Shown piece after piece: positions 41,996-49,914 of a DNA stretch of 64,000 nucleotides (its first letter is position 1; each line of letters begins with the position of its first letter). Both the position numbers and the translations under genes were made by a program. The notes beneath the pieces were generated by a model that searched no databases, had not been told where the DNA came from, and saw only the letters and a program-made list of their open reading frames with translations. Source of the stretch: Pseudooceanicola endophyticus. Lineage in GTDB: Bacteria > Pseudomonadota > Alphaproteobacteria > Rhodobacterales > Rhodobacteraceae. Where the stretch lies: contig NZ_JAHIAB010000007.1 in assembly GCF_018760365.1 (NCBI RefSeq), positions 62,001-126,000 on the forward strand, read 5' to 3'.

Positions 41996-43546
41996 ATGTA
42001 CGCTTTCTCGGAAAGACGCGCCCAGAAGATCCGGGAAGCCATCACCTGGCTGACATCCGGCGCGCAGCTGCTGGTGCTGCTGCCGCTGCTGTGCCTTCTG
42101 GGCTATCTCGTCGCCGGAGAGGTCGCGCTGGTGGTCATCGCCCTGGCGGTGCCGATGATCCGGCTGCTCTCGGGTCTGGCCCATGGCCGGCCCGAGCTGC
42201 CCCCCTCGCGGGCCCGGGATGCGGTGACCGGGCTGACGCTGCGGGATTCCCTGGAGGCCATGCTGGACGGCGCGTTGCAGACCCAGGCCAGCTCCACGCT
42301 GCGGACCGCCTGCGTGATGATCCAGATCGACGAATTCGATGCCTTCTCGGACCGTTACGGGCCCAATGCCAGCGATGACGTGCTGTATCGCGTGGCCGGG
42401 CGGCTGCGCAGCGCGATGCGCGACGACGACCTGATCTGCAAGGCCGGTCACGCCACCTTCGGCATCGGCATGGCCCCGGCGACCCACATGGATCTGGAGG
42501 CGATGATCCAGCTGGCCGCCCGCCTGCAACAGATGGTCGAGGAACCGATCGCACTGGATTCGACCACCGTCTACATTTCCTGCTCGATCGGGTTCTGCCT
42601 GGGATCGCGCAGCCCGATGCCCACCGGCGCCGCGCTGCTCGCGGCCAGCCAGGGCGCCCTCCAGGAGGCGCTGCGCTACGCCCCGTCGGCGATCCGCGCC
42701 TTCTCGACCGAGATGCTGCGTGGCAAGCGTGGCCGCGCCCTGCGGGTCGAGGAAGTTGCCGCCGCACTGGAAAAGGGCCAGATCGTGCCGTTCTTCCAGC
42801 CGCAGGTCTCGACCGACACCGGGCTGGTCACCGGGTTCGAGGCCCTGGCGCGCTGGTGCCACCCGGACCGCGGCATGATCGCTCCTGCGGAATTCCTGCC
42901 GCTGATCGAACAGGGCGGGCTGATCGAACGGCTGGGCGATGCCATGCTGGTGCAGTCGCTGACCGCGCTGACCCAGTGGGATGCCGCCGGCCTCCAGGTG
43001 CCGCAGGTCGGCGTCAACTTCTCCATGGAAGAGTTGATGAACCCGCGGCTGATGGAAAAGCTGCAATGGCAGCTGGACCGCTTCGGCCTGGCCCCCTCGC
43101 GGCTGTCGGTGGAAGTGCTGGAAAACGTCGTCGCCGCCTCTCCCGAGGATGTGGTGGCTCGCAATATCAACGGCTTGGCGAAGCTGGGCTGCCGGATCGA
43201 CCTGGATGATTTCGGCACCGGCCATGCCTCGATCTCTTCCATCCGGCGCTTCGCGGTGGAGCGGTTGAAGATCGACCGCAGCTTCGTGATGAAGGTCGAT
43301 TGCGATGCCGAGCAGCAGCGCATGGTGGCCGCGATCCTGACCATGGCGGAACGCCTGGGCCTGGCGACCCTGGCCGAGGGGGTGGAGACGCCGGGCGAGC
43401 ATGCGATGCTGGCGCAGCTGGGCTGCGATCACGTCCAGGGCTTCGAGATCGCCCGCCCCATGCCCTTCGAACAGACCACCGAATGGATCCGCGCCTATCA
43501 CGCGGGTCTGACAGAGGCGCCGAAGTTCGGACGTGGCAACGCCTGA
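41996..43546 (+). CDS. Degenerate GGDEF with intact EAL phosphodiesterase
   Basis: A 516-residue protein with two N-terminal membrane helices (about residues 18-60), a GGDEF-like domain and a C-terminal EAL domain. The GGDEF active loop reads G-H-A-T-F, so it is not a cyclase. The EAL domain keeps its metal and catalytic residues: F-E-A-L-A-R-W, V-N-F-S, E-V-L-E-N, D-L-D-D-F-G-T-G, K-I-D-R-S-F and E-G-V-E-T. It should hydrolyse cyclic di-GMP, perhaps tuned by GTP at the dead cyclase domain. It is the opposite activity to the GAF-GGDEF protein at 37 kb. Confidence 0.93.
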   Translation: MYAFSERRAQKIREAITWLTSGAQLLVLLPLLCLLGYLVAGEVALVVIALAVPMIRLLSGLAHGRPELPPSRARDAVTGLTLRDSLEAMLDGALQTQASSTLRTACVMIQIDEFDAFSDRYGPNASDDVLYRVAGRLRSAMRDDDLICKAGHATFGIGMAPATHMDLEAMIQLAARLQQMVEEPIALDSTTVYISCSIGFCLGSRSPMPTGAALLAASQGALQEALRYAPSAIRAFSTEMLRGKRGRALRVEEVAAALEKGQIVPFFQPQVSTDTGLVTGFEALARWCHPDRGMIAPAEFLPLIEQGGLIERLGDAMLVQSLTALTQWDAAGLQVPQVGVNFSMEELMNPRLMEKLQWQLDRFGLAPSRLSVEVLENVVAASPEDVVARNINGLAKLGCRIDLDDFGTGHASISSIRRFAVERLKIDRSFVMKVDCDAEQQRMVAAILTMAERLGLATLAEGVETPGEHAMLAQLGCDHVQGFEIARPMPFEQTTEWIRAYHAGLTEAPKFGRGNA

Positions 43547-43737
43547 GACCGGCGCAAGATGCGGCTCTGCGGCCCCGAGGGGCCCCCGCCTGCGAAAGGA
43601 TCGCATTGCCGGCCCCCTCGCCCGACCCAGCGGCATTGGCCAAACCCTTGTCCGGCTGCTCTGCCCCCTGAAAACTGGACCGGTTGAAGCTGGAGTTTTC
43701 GGCTAATCTTTCCTGGCTGGGAGAGGAGCGGAAACGC

Positions 43738-44004
43738 ATGAAGGCATCGAAGTTCACGGAGGCGCAGAAGGCGTTCATCCTGAAGCAGAGCGAACAGGGA
43801 ACGCCGGTCGCGGAGATCTGCCGCAAGGCGGGGATCAGCCAGGCGACCTACTTCAATTGGAAGAAGAAGTATGGCGGGTTGCTGCCGGACGAGATGCGTC
43901 GGCTGAAGGCGCTCGAGGACGAGAACACGCGGCTGAAGAAGATCGTGGCGGACCCGACGCTTGACCGGGAGATGTTGCAGGACGTGATCCGGCGAAAGCT
44001 CTGA
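43738..44004 (+). CDS. IS3-family transposase OrfA
   Basis: An 88-residue DNA-binding subunit with a helix-turn-helix of the InsE type (F-T-E-A-Q-K-A-F-I-L-K-Q and I-C-R-K-A-G-I-S-Q-A-T-Y-F-N-W) and a leucine-zipper-like tail (L-K-A-L-E-D-E-N-T-R-L-K-K-I-V). The start at 43738 follows GGAG about nine bases upstream. Near its end a CGAAAGC stretch offers the slippery site for a minus-one shift into orfB. Confidence 0.92.
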   Translation: MKASKFTEAQKAFILKQSEQGTPVAEICRKAGISQATYFNWKKKYGGLLPDEMRRLKALEDENTRLKKIVADPTLDREMLQDVIRRKL

Positions 44005-44840
44005 AGCCTGGGCGTCTGCGAGAGATCGTGACCGGGATGTGCGTCGACTGGGGCGTGTCGATCCGGAAGGCTTGTGGGGCCATCTGCTTCGACACGTCCA
44101 GCTACCACTACAAGTCCCGGCGGACGGACCAGGCTGCCGTCGAAAGGCGGATCAAGGAGATCTGCGAGACACGGGTGCGGTATGGCTACCGGCGTGTGCA
44201 TGTCCTGCTGCGACGGGAAGGATGGGTGATCAACATGAAGAAGACCCGCAGGATTTACAATGAGTTGGGCCTTCAGCTGCGGAACAAGCACCCAAAGCGT
44301 CGCGTGAAGGCGAAGCTGCGAGCGGACCGTCAGGAAGCGGTTGGACCGAACGATGTCTGGGCGATGGACTTCGTTCACGACCAGCTCGCCATGGGCAAGA
44401 AGCTCCGCATTCTGACGGTGGTCGACACCCATTCCCGGCTCTGCCCTGCGGCCGACCCCCGCTTCGCCTACCGCGGTGAGGACGTCGTGCAGACGCTCGA
44501 GAAGGTCTGCGCCAGGATCGGCTACCCGAAGACAATCAGGGTCGACAACGGCAGCGAGTTCATCTCCCGTGACCTGGACCTATGGGCCTATGCCAACGAC
44601 GTCACGCTGGACTTCTCACGGCCTGGAAAGCCGACCGACAACGGGTTCAACGAGGCGTTCAACAGCAAGCTCCGCTCCGAGTGCCTGAACGCCCACTGGT
44701 TCATGAGCCTTGCCGACGCCCGCGAAAAGCTGGAAGATTGGCGTAGACACTACAACGAGGACCGACCTCACAGCGCGATCGGATACAACGTCCCGATTGC
44801 CATGCATTATCCCGATGGCGTCACCAGCCCGTCATCGTGA
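43992..44840 (+). CDS. IS3-family transposase OrfB, DDE integrase (made by minus-one frameshift)
   Basis: Catalytic subunit, read in the minus-one frame relative to orfA from around the A-A-A-G slip near 43995; a GTG at 44028 could also start it. Residues after the shift read R-K-A-L-K-P-G-R-L-R-E. The DDE triad is visible as W-A-M-D-F-V, R-V-D-N-G-S-E-F and N-E-A-F-N-S-K-L-R. The C-terminal Y-N-E-D-R-P-H-S-A-I-G-Y is the usual integrase tail. No stop or frameshift interrupts the frame, so the OrfAB fusion should be functional. Confidence 0.92.
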   Translation, partial: AKALKPGRLREIVTGMCVDWGVSIRKACGAICFDTSSYHYKSRRTDQAAVERRIKEICETRVRYGYRRVHVLLRREGWVINMKKTRRIYNELGLQLRNKHPKRRVKAKLRADRQEAVGPNDVWAMDFVHDQLAMGKKLRILTVVDTHSRLCPAADPRFAYRGEDVVQTLEKVCARIGYPKTIRVDNGSEFISRDLDLWAYANDVTLDFSRPGKPTDNGFNEAFNSKLRSECLNAHWFMSLADAREKLEDWRRHYNEDRPHSAIGYNVPIAMHYPDGVTSPSS

Positions 44841-45013
44841 GACTGCCGGGAAAATCCAGCTTCCGGCGGTCCAGGGTTGGGGAGCAGTGCACGGCCCGGA
44901 GGCACTGGCCGGACTGTGGACCGGAGGAAAGGCGCGGGCGGACGGGAAACCATGCGCGCGCGCCGGGACAGGCCGGCCACCATTCGGCGCGCGCCGTAAT
45001 GCCCCGTATGCCG

Positions 45014-45079
45014 CCGGCTCCCGGCTCCCGGCTCCCGGCTCCCGGCTCCCGGCTCCCGGCTCCCGGCTCCCGGCTCCCG
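45014..45079. repeat. Heptanucleotide tandem repeat CCGGCTC, nine copies
   Basis: Nine perfect tandem copies of CCGGCTC from 45014 to 45076 and a partial CCG. It lies between the insertion sequence and yidC, about 265 bases before the yidC start, in a 450-base stretch (44892-45341) with no supported gene. A heptamer array of this purity is prone to copy-number change by slippage. Confidence 0.97.
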
Positions 45080-45285
45080 AAGGACTGCGCCGCAGCGGCC
45101 CGGGAAACAACCTGAAACTGCGCCATGAAGGTGGATTTCACCCCTGATTCTGCCGGGCAGATCGCCGCTCCGGCACGCCCGTCCTTCGTGAAATCGCCGC
45201 ATTTGCGGGCTGCGGGACGCTGCGGCGCAATCTTCACATCCGCTTGGAAACCGCGATTGCCCTTGACGTTTGGGCGCTCGGCTTG

Positions 45286-45313
45286 TTGAACGCCGCTTAC
45301 CGGATTTTATAAA
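45286..45313 (+). promoter_or_regulatory. Candidate promoter of yidC
   Basis: TTGAAC at 45286-45291 and TATAAA at 45308-45313 are spaced by 16 bases, 29 bases before the yidC start. A second -35-like TTGACG lies at 45263. The -10 box is the only AT-rich hexamer near. It was read by eye only. Confidence 0.4.
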
Positions 45314-45341
45314 TCGCAGATACCAGAGGTGGCGCAGCGCG

Positions 45342-47171
45342 ATGGACTCGCAGAACAAGAATCTCATCCTGGCCACGGTGCTCAGCTTCATCGTGGTCCT
45401 CATCTGGTTCGTGGTCTTCCCGCCGCCGGAGCAAGCCCCCAGCACCGACCCCGCGACCGAGACCTCGGCCAGCGCGGACGGCAGCACCGGCACGCTGACG
45501 CCGCAGGCCTCGACGACGGCCGACGGCAGCGCCGTGGCCGCCCCGACCGCAGCCACGACCAACAGCCCGCGCATCGACATCGACACGCCCTCGCTGGCCG
45601 GCTCCATCTCCATGGATGGTGGCCGCATCGACGAGCTGAGCCTGAAGAACTACCGCGAGACGCTGGCCAAGGATTCCCCGGACGTCACCCTGTTCAACCC
45701 CTCGGGGCAGAAGGACGCCTATTACGCGATCTACGGCTGGGTGCCCACCGATGGCACCGACCAGCCGGTCCCGGGCGCCAACACCCAGTGGAGCGTCGAG
45801 AGCGGCGACAAGCTGACCCCCTCGACCCCCGTCACCCTGAAATGGGACAACGGCCAGGGCCTGATCTTCCACAAGACCTTCTCGGTTGACGACAAGTTCA
45901 TGTTCCACGTCACCCAGACGGTCGAGAACACCACCGACAAGGCCGTCAGCCTGCGTCCCTACGGCCTGCTGCGCCGCGAGGGCCTGCCCTCCGATCTGCA
46001 GAACTTCTTCGTCGTGCACGAAGGCCTCATCCGGATGTCCGACGGGCAGCTGGAAGAGACCAAGTACAAGAAGATGTCCGACATGGACGTCGATCCGAAG
46101 GAAGGCACCAATGCCGAGCGCATCGAGGTCTCCGACAGCGGCTGGATCGGCTTCACCGAACACTACTGGATGAGCACGCTGATCCCGGGCCACCAGCCGT
46201 TCCGCTCGACCGTGAAGTACTACCCGGCGCAGAACATCTACCAGACCGAGGCCGTGCTCGACACGCAGACCGTCGCACCGGGCAAGTCCGTGAAGGTGGA
46301 AACCCAGCTCTTCGCGGGCGCCAAGGAAGCCGACACGATCAAGGCCTATCAGGACGCCGGCGTGCCGCGCTTCTTCGACAGCATCGACTGGGGCTGGTTC
46401 TTCTTCCTGACCAAGCCGATCTTCTGGCTGATCCACTGGCTGCACAGCTTCATCGGCAACATGGGCTGGTCGATCATCGCGATGACGATCTTCCTGAAGG
46501 CGCTGCTGTTCCCGCTGGCCTACAAGTCCTACGCCTCGATGGCGAAGATGAAGGAACTTCAGCCCCAGATGGAGAAGCTGAAGGAGAAATGCGGTGACGA
46601 CCGGGCCAAGCTCCAGAAGGAGATGATGGCGCTCTACAAGGAGCAGAAGGTCAACCCTGCCGCGGGCTGCCTGCCGATCCTGCTGCAGATCCCGATCTTC
46701 TTCTCGCTCTACAAGGTGATCTTCGTCACGCTGGAACTGCGTCAGCAGCCCTGGATCGGCTGGATCCACGACCTGTCCGCGCCGGACCCGTCTTCGATCC
46801 TGAACCTGTTCGGCCTGTTCCCCTGGGCAACGCCGGGCATCGACAGCCCGTTCCACATCATCAGCCTCGGCGTGCTGCCGATCCTGCTGGGCATCTCGAT
46901 GTGGCTGCAACAGCGCCTGAACCCGGCGCCTCAGGACCCCAGCCAGAAGATGATCTTCGCCTGGATGCCCTGGGTCTTCATGTTCATGCTGGGCCGCTTC
47001 GCCTCGGGCCTGGTGCTGTACTGGATCACCAACAACACGATCACCTTCGTGCAGCAGTACCTGATCATGCGGTTCCACGGCTACACGCCGGACGTGTTCG
47101 GCAACATCAAGGACAGCTTCAAGCTTCCGAAGTTCGGCAAGAAAGCTGCCGAAACCAAGGGCAAGAAGTAA
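45342..47171 (+). CDS. yidC: Membrane protein insertase YidC
   Basis: Oxa1-family insertase of 609 residues. The first helix near the N-terminus (N-L-I-L-A-T-V-L-S-F-I-V-V-L-I-W) is followed by a large periplasmic domain (about residues 60-350). The conserved C-terminal five-helix core contains G-W-S-I-I-A-M-T-I-F-L-K-A-L-L-F-P-L and the N-P-A-A-G-C-L-P-I-L-L-Q-I-P loop. It inserts proteins such as ATP synthase subunit c and respiratory subunits. It is followed directly by the MOSC gene with one base between. Its operon with rpmH-rnpA-yidD has been separated here. Confidence 0.96.
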   Translation: MDSQNKNLILATVLSFIVVLIWFVVFPPPEQAPSTDPATETSASADGSTGTLTPQASTTADGSAVAAPTAATTNSPRIDIDTPSLAGSISMDGGRIDELSLKNYRETLAKDSPDVTLFNPSGQKDAYYAIYGWVPTDGTDQPVPGANTQWSVESGDKLTPSTPVTLKWDNGQGLIFHKTFSVDDKFMFHVTQTVENTTDKAVSLRPYGLLRREGLPSDLQNFFVVHEGLIRMSDGQLEETKYKKMSDMDVDPKEGTNAERIEVSDSGWIGFTEHYWMSTLIPGHQPFRSTVKYYPAQNIYQTEAVLDTQTVAPGKSVKVETQLFAGAKEADTIKAYQDAGVPRFFDSIDWGWFFFLTKPIFWLIHWLHSFIGNMGWSIIAMTIFLKALLFPLAYKSYASMAKMKELQPQMEKLKEKCGDDRAKLQKEMMALYKEQKVNPAAGCLPILLQIPIFFSLYKVIFVTLELRQQPWIGWIHDLSAPDPSSILNLFGLFPWATPGIDSPFHIISLGVLPILLGISMWLQQRLNPAPQDPSQKMIFAWMPWVFMFMLGRFASGLVLYWITNNTITFVQQYLIMRFHGYTPDVFGNIKDSFKLPKFGKKAAETKGKK

Positions 47172-47172
47172 C

Positions 47173-47910
47173 ATGGCCCGCGTCGCGCAGATCTGGCGGC
47201 ACCCGATCAAGGGGATCGGGGCCGAGCCTCTGGACAGCGTGACGCTGACCGCCGGTCGCCCCCTTCCGGGCGACCGGGCCTGGGCCATGACGACGGGTGA
47301 CACCGTCGACACCGGCACCTGGCAATCCTGCAAGAACTTCGCCAGGGGCTGTTTCGGCCCCCAGCTGATGGCCATCACCGCCCGCAGCGCTGCGGGGATC
47401 GTCCACCTGGACCATCCCACCGCCGGAGCGATCCGCATCGATCCGGCACGCGACGGCGCCGCGCTGCGCGACTGGCTTGCCCCCCTCTGGCCCGAGGCGC
47501 GTCCCGCCCTCGGGTCCCTCATTCCCGCGCCCGAGGACACCGGTCTGTCGGATGCGAACTATGCCTGCCTCTCGGTTCTGGGCACCGCCTCCCTGGCGGC
47601 CCTCTCCGAGGCCTGCGGGCGCCCTCTGGACCCGCGCCGGTTCCGGGGCAATCTCTGGCTTTCCGGCCTCGCCCCCTTCGAGGAGCTTGACTGGACCGGT
47701 CGCCGGATGCAGATCGGCGCGACGGTGCTGGAAGTGGTCGAACGGATCGACCGCTGCCGTGCCACGCAGGTGAACCCCGAGACCGGGGAAGAGGACACCC
47801 CCACCCTCGCCACCCTGCGCAAGACCTGGGGCCATATTGATTTTGGCGTGAAGGCCCGCGTGATTGCGGGCGGAGACATCGCCACCGGACAGGAGATCAC
47901 CCTGCTATGA
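47173..47910 (+). CDS. MOSC domain protein
   Basis: A 245-residue protein with an N-terminal beta-barrel part (V-A-Q-I-W-R-H-P-I-K-G-I-G-A-E-P) and a C-terminal MOSC domain, including the conserved cysteine in R-I-D-R-C-R-A-T-Q-V-N-P. MOSC proteins are related to molybdenum cofactor sulfurases and to the mARC amidoxime reductases. This one is the short bacterial form without a PLP domain. It overlaps engB by four bases. The link to molybdenum is by family, and it fits the many cofactor genes in the region. Confidence 0.88.
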   Translation: MARVAQIWRHPIKGIGAEPLDSVTLTAGRPLPGDRAWAMTTGDTVDTGTWQSCKNFARGCFGPQLMAITARSAAGIVHLDHPTAGAIRIDPARDGAALRDWLAPLWPEARPALGSLIPAPEDTGLSDANYACLSVLGTASLAALSEACGRPLDPRRFRGNLWLSGLAPFEELDWTGRRMQIGATVLEVVERIDRCRATQVNPETGEEDTPTLATLRKTWGHIDFGVKARVIAGGDIATGQEITLL

Positions 47911-48560
47911 CCGCCCTGCCCTTCCCGCTGGCCGAAGAGCCCGACCCCCAGATCGCGGAAACCGGTCGCCTGCTGTTCGCAGGCCCCGTCGACTTCGTGA
48001 AAGGCGTGGTCGCCATGTCGGGCCTGCCCGACGCCGATCGTCTGGAGGTCTGCTTTGCCGGCCGTTCCAACGTCGGCAAGTCCAGCCTGATCAACGCCCT
48101 GACCGGGCGCAAGGGGATTGCCCGTGCCTCCAACACGCCGGGCCGCACCCAGGAGATCAACTATTTCTCCCTGGGCGAGGAACGCTACCTCGTCGACCTT
48201 CCGGGCTATGGCTATGCCAATGCCCCGGTCTCGGTCGTCGAGAAGTGGCAGCGCCTGCTGAAACAGTACCTCCAGGGCCGCGTCACCCTGCGCCGCGCCT
48301 TCGTGCTGATCGATTCCCGCCATGGTGTGAAATCCGTGGACGAAGAGATCATGAAGCTGCTGGACAGCGCCGCCGTGACCTTCCAGGTGGTGATGACCAA
48401 GGCCGACAAGGTGAAGGCCGCCGAGCGCGAAAAGATCATGGCGCAGGTCCGCCAGGCGCTGGCCAAGCACCCCGCCGCCTATCCCGAGATCGTGCTGACC
48501 TCTTCCGAGAAGGGCGACGGCATCGCCACCCTGCGCGCGATCATCGCCACGCTGAGCTGA
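47907..48560 (+). CDS. engB: Ribosome biogenesis GTPase EngB/YsxC
   Basis: A 217-residue GTPase needed for large ribosomal subunit assembly and cell division. The G motifs are seen: G1 A-G-R-S-N-V-G-K-S-S, G2 region S-N-T-P-G-R-T, G3 D-L-P-G-Y-G, G4 T-K-A-D-K and G5 T-S-S-E-K. G-Y-G-Y-A is the EngB signature. The start overlaps the MOSC stop codon (ATGA), and yidC-MOSC-engB form one transcript. Confidence 0.95.
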   Translation: MTALPFPLAEEPDPQIAETGRLLFAGPVDFVKGVVAMSGLPDADRLEVCFAGRSNVGKSSLINALTGRKGIARASNTPGRTQEINYFSLGEERYLVDLPGYGYANAPVSVVEKWQRLLKQYLQGRVTLRRAFVLIDSRHGVKSVDEEIMKLLDSAAVTFQVVMTKADKVKAAEREKIMAQVRQALAKHPAAYPEIVLTSSEKGDGIATLRAIIATLS

Positions 48561-48571
48561 ACGCGCCGGAT

Positions 48572-48624
48572 CCGGGCCTGGCCCGGACACGCAGATCCCG
48601 GGCCGGGGCACCTGGCCCGGCCCT
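48572..48624. terminator. Two hairpins between convergent engB and an outer-membrane protein gene
   Basis: TCCGGGCC-T-GGCCCGGA at 48572-48588 and GGGCCGGG/CCCGGCCC at 48601-48624 (eight pairs, eight-base loop) fill most of the 78-base convergent gap. Being symmetric, they can serve both strands. No U-run follows, so strength is uncertain. Confidence 0.5.
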
Positions 48625-48638
48625 CCGGATACGACTCT

Positions 48639-49163
48639 TCAGAATGTCCAGGTGACCCGGGCCGTCAGCGTGTTGATGTCCGGGTCGCGCCCACTGCCGT
48701 TGAAATCGGGGAAGATGTGGTGCTGCATCTCGGCGCCCAGTGACAGATGCGGGCTGAGCGCATAGTCGATCCCCACCCCCAGCACCGCGCCCGCCTCCGC
48801 GCCGAAGCGCCCCCGGGCCACGGCAAGCCCGCCGCTGGCATAGTAGAGAAATTGATTCGAACCGCCCCCCAGCGTCAGCTTGACGTGGTCGAGGTTTCGG
48901 ATCGGCCCGCCCGGCGCTCCGATGTCGGTTTCCGACAGTTCAAGCTCTGTCCCCAGCAGCAGCCCCTTCCAGGGCGCCCTGAGGCCCATGTGCAGGCTCT
49001 TGGCATAGTCGTCCGCATCGAAGACCAGCGCCATGTTGCCGCCCAGGTAGAAGCCTTCCCAGCGGCGCTGCGCCTCGGCGGTCCCGGCGCAGCAAAGCAT
49101 CGCCAGGGCCCCCGAGAGGGGAAGAACAAGGCCCCAGAGATTTGCTCGCATGGCTGGCATCAT
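48639..49163 (-). CDS. Small outer-membrane beta-barrel protein
   Basis: A 174-residue protein with a signal peptide ending at A-E-A and an eight-strand type barrel: alternating strands with G-F-Y-L-G-G-N-M-A-L near the start, Y-A-S-G-G-L-A-V-A-R-G and the C-terminal A-R-V-T-W-T-F ending in Phe, the usual outer-membrane targeting signal. It resembles the Omp25/OmpA-barrel group of alphaproteobacteria. The start may instead be the ATG four codons later. It follows lolD on the same strand by 73 bases. Confidence 0.83.
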   Translation of the reverse strand: MMPAMRANLWGLVLPLSGALAMLCCAGTAEAQRRWEGFYLGGNMALVFDADDYAKSLHMGLRAPWKGLLLGTELELSETDIGAPGGPIRNLDHVKLTLGGGSNQFLYYASGGLAVARGRFGAEAGAVLGVGIDYALSPHLSLGAEMQHHIFPDFNGSGRDPDINTLTARVTWTF

Positions 49164-49236
49164 GACCCATCAACGCATGAACCCCCTGAAGGTTTCGTGA
49201 AGATGGCAAGAAACGCAACCCCAAGCTGAATTATTT

Positions 49237-49914
49237 TCAGATAATACGCCCGGCCTCCAGCCGCACCTTGCGGTCCATCCGCGCGGCCAGGTCGAGGTTG
49301 TGGGTCGCGATCAGCGCTGCCAGCCCCTCGGTGCGCACCAGGTTCAGCAGGGCGGCAAAGACCAGCTCCGACGTGTCGGGATCAAGGTTGCCGGTGGGTT
49401 CGTCCGCCAGCAGCAGCGCCGGGCCATTGGCCAGCGCCCGGCAGAAGGCGACGCGCTGCTGTTCCCCGCCCGACAGCTCCGCCGGGCGGTGACTGGCGCG
49501 CGGGCTCAGCCCCACCGTTTCCAGCAGGGCCTGGGCGCGGGCGCGGGCGGCGGCGCGGGACTGGCCGGCGGCCAGCTGCGGCAGCACGATGTTTTCCTCG
49601 GCGGAAAACTCGGGCAGCAGGTGGTGGAACTGGTAGACGAAGCCGACCTTGTCGCGACGGATCGCGGTGCGGCGGCGGTCGCCCAGGCCGGTCATGTCCT
49701 CTCCGGCGATCCTGACGGTGCCGCTGTCGGGCTGATCGAGCAGCCCGGCGATATGCAGCAGCGTCGACTTGCCCGAGCCCGAGGGCGCGACCAGCGCCAC
49801 CACCTCTCCGGCGGCGACGCCCAGGGTGGCATCGCGCAGCACGGTGATCTCGTTCGGCTGGCCGTGGTTGTAGCCCTTGCAGAGGTCCTTCAGGTCGAGA
49901 ACAAGCTCACTCAT
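49237..49914 (-). CDS. lolD: Lipoprotein-releasing ABC ATPase LolD
   Basis: A 225-residue ATPase that powers release of outer-membrane lipoproteins to LolA. Walker A is A-P-S-G-S-G-K-S-T (Ala in place of the usual first Gly), the signature is L-S-G-G-E-Q-Q-R, and Walker B is [12 protein letters not shown]. It overlaps the permease gene lolC/E by eight bases. With several lipoproteins in this window its substrates are plentiful. Confidence 0.94.
   Translation of the reverse strand: MSELVLDLKDLCKGYNHGQPNEITVLRDATLGVAAGEVVALVAPSGSGKSTLLHIAGLLDQPDSGTVRIAGEDMTGLGDRRRTAIRRDKVGFVYQFHHLLPEFSAEENIVLPQLAAGQSRAAARARAQALLETVGLSPRASHRPAELSGGEQQRVAFCRALANGPALLLADEPTGNLDPDTSELVFAALLNLVRTEGLAALIATHNLDLAARMDRKVRLEAGRII

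Larger units (their letters stand above)
43657..44891. mobile_element. IS3-family (IS407-group) insertion sequence
   Basis: A complete element of 1235 bases. The ends are inverted repeats: TGCTCTGCCCCCTG... on the left and, read inward, TGCACTGCTCCCCA... on the right, with further matches in CTGGACCG and GAAGCTGGA. A four-base direct duplication CGGC flanks it (43653-43656 and 44892-44895), the length known for the IS407 group. It holds orfA and orfB in the expected minus-one arrangement. Both genes appear intact, so insertion is probably recent and the element may be active. Confidence 0.93.

Noticed and set aside
43992-44840. Transposase broken by frameshift
   Set aside because: The minus-one offset between orfA and orfB with a slippery stretch is the normal IS3-family expression mechanism, and all DDE residues are present.
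45014-45079. Possible coding repeat (G-S-R-E-P-G-A type peptide)
   Set aside because: Frames through the array lack a ribosome site and conserved flanks, and a 7-base unit shifts frame every copy.
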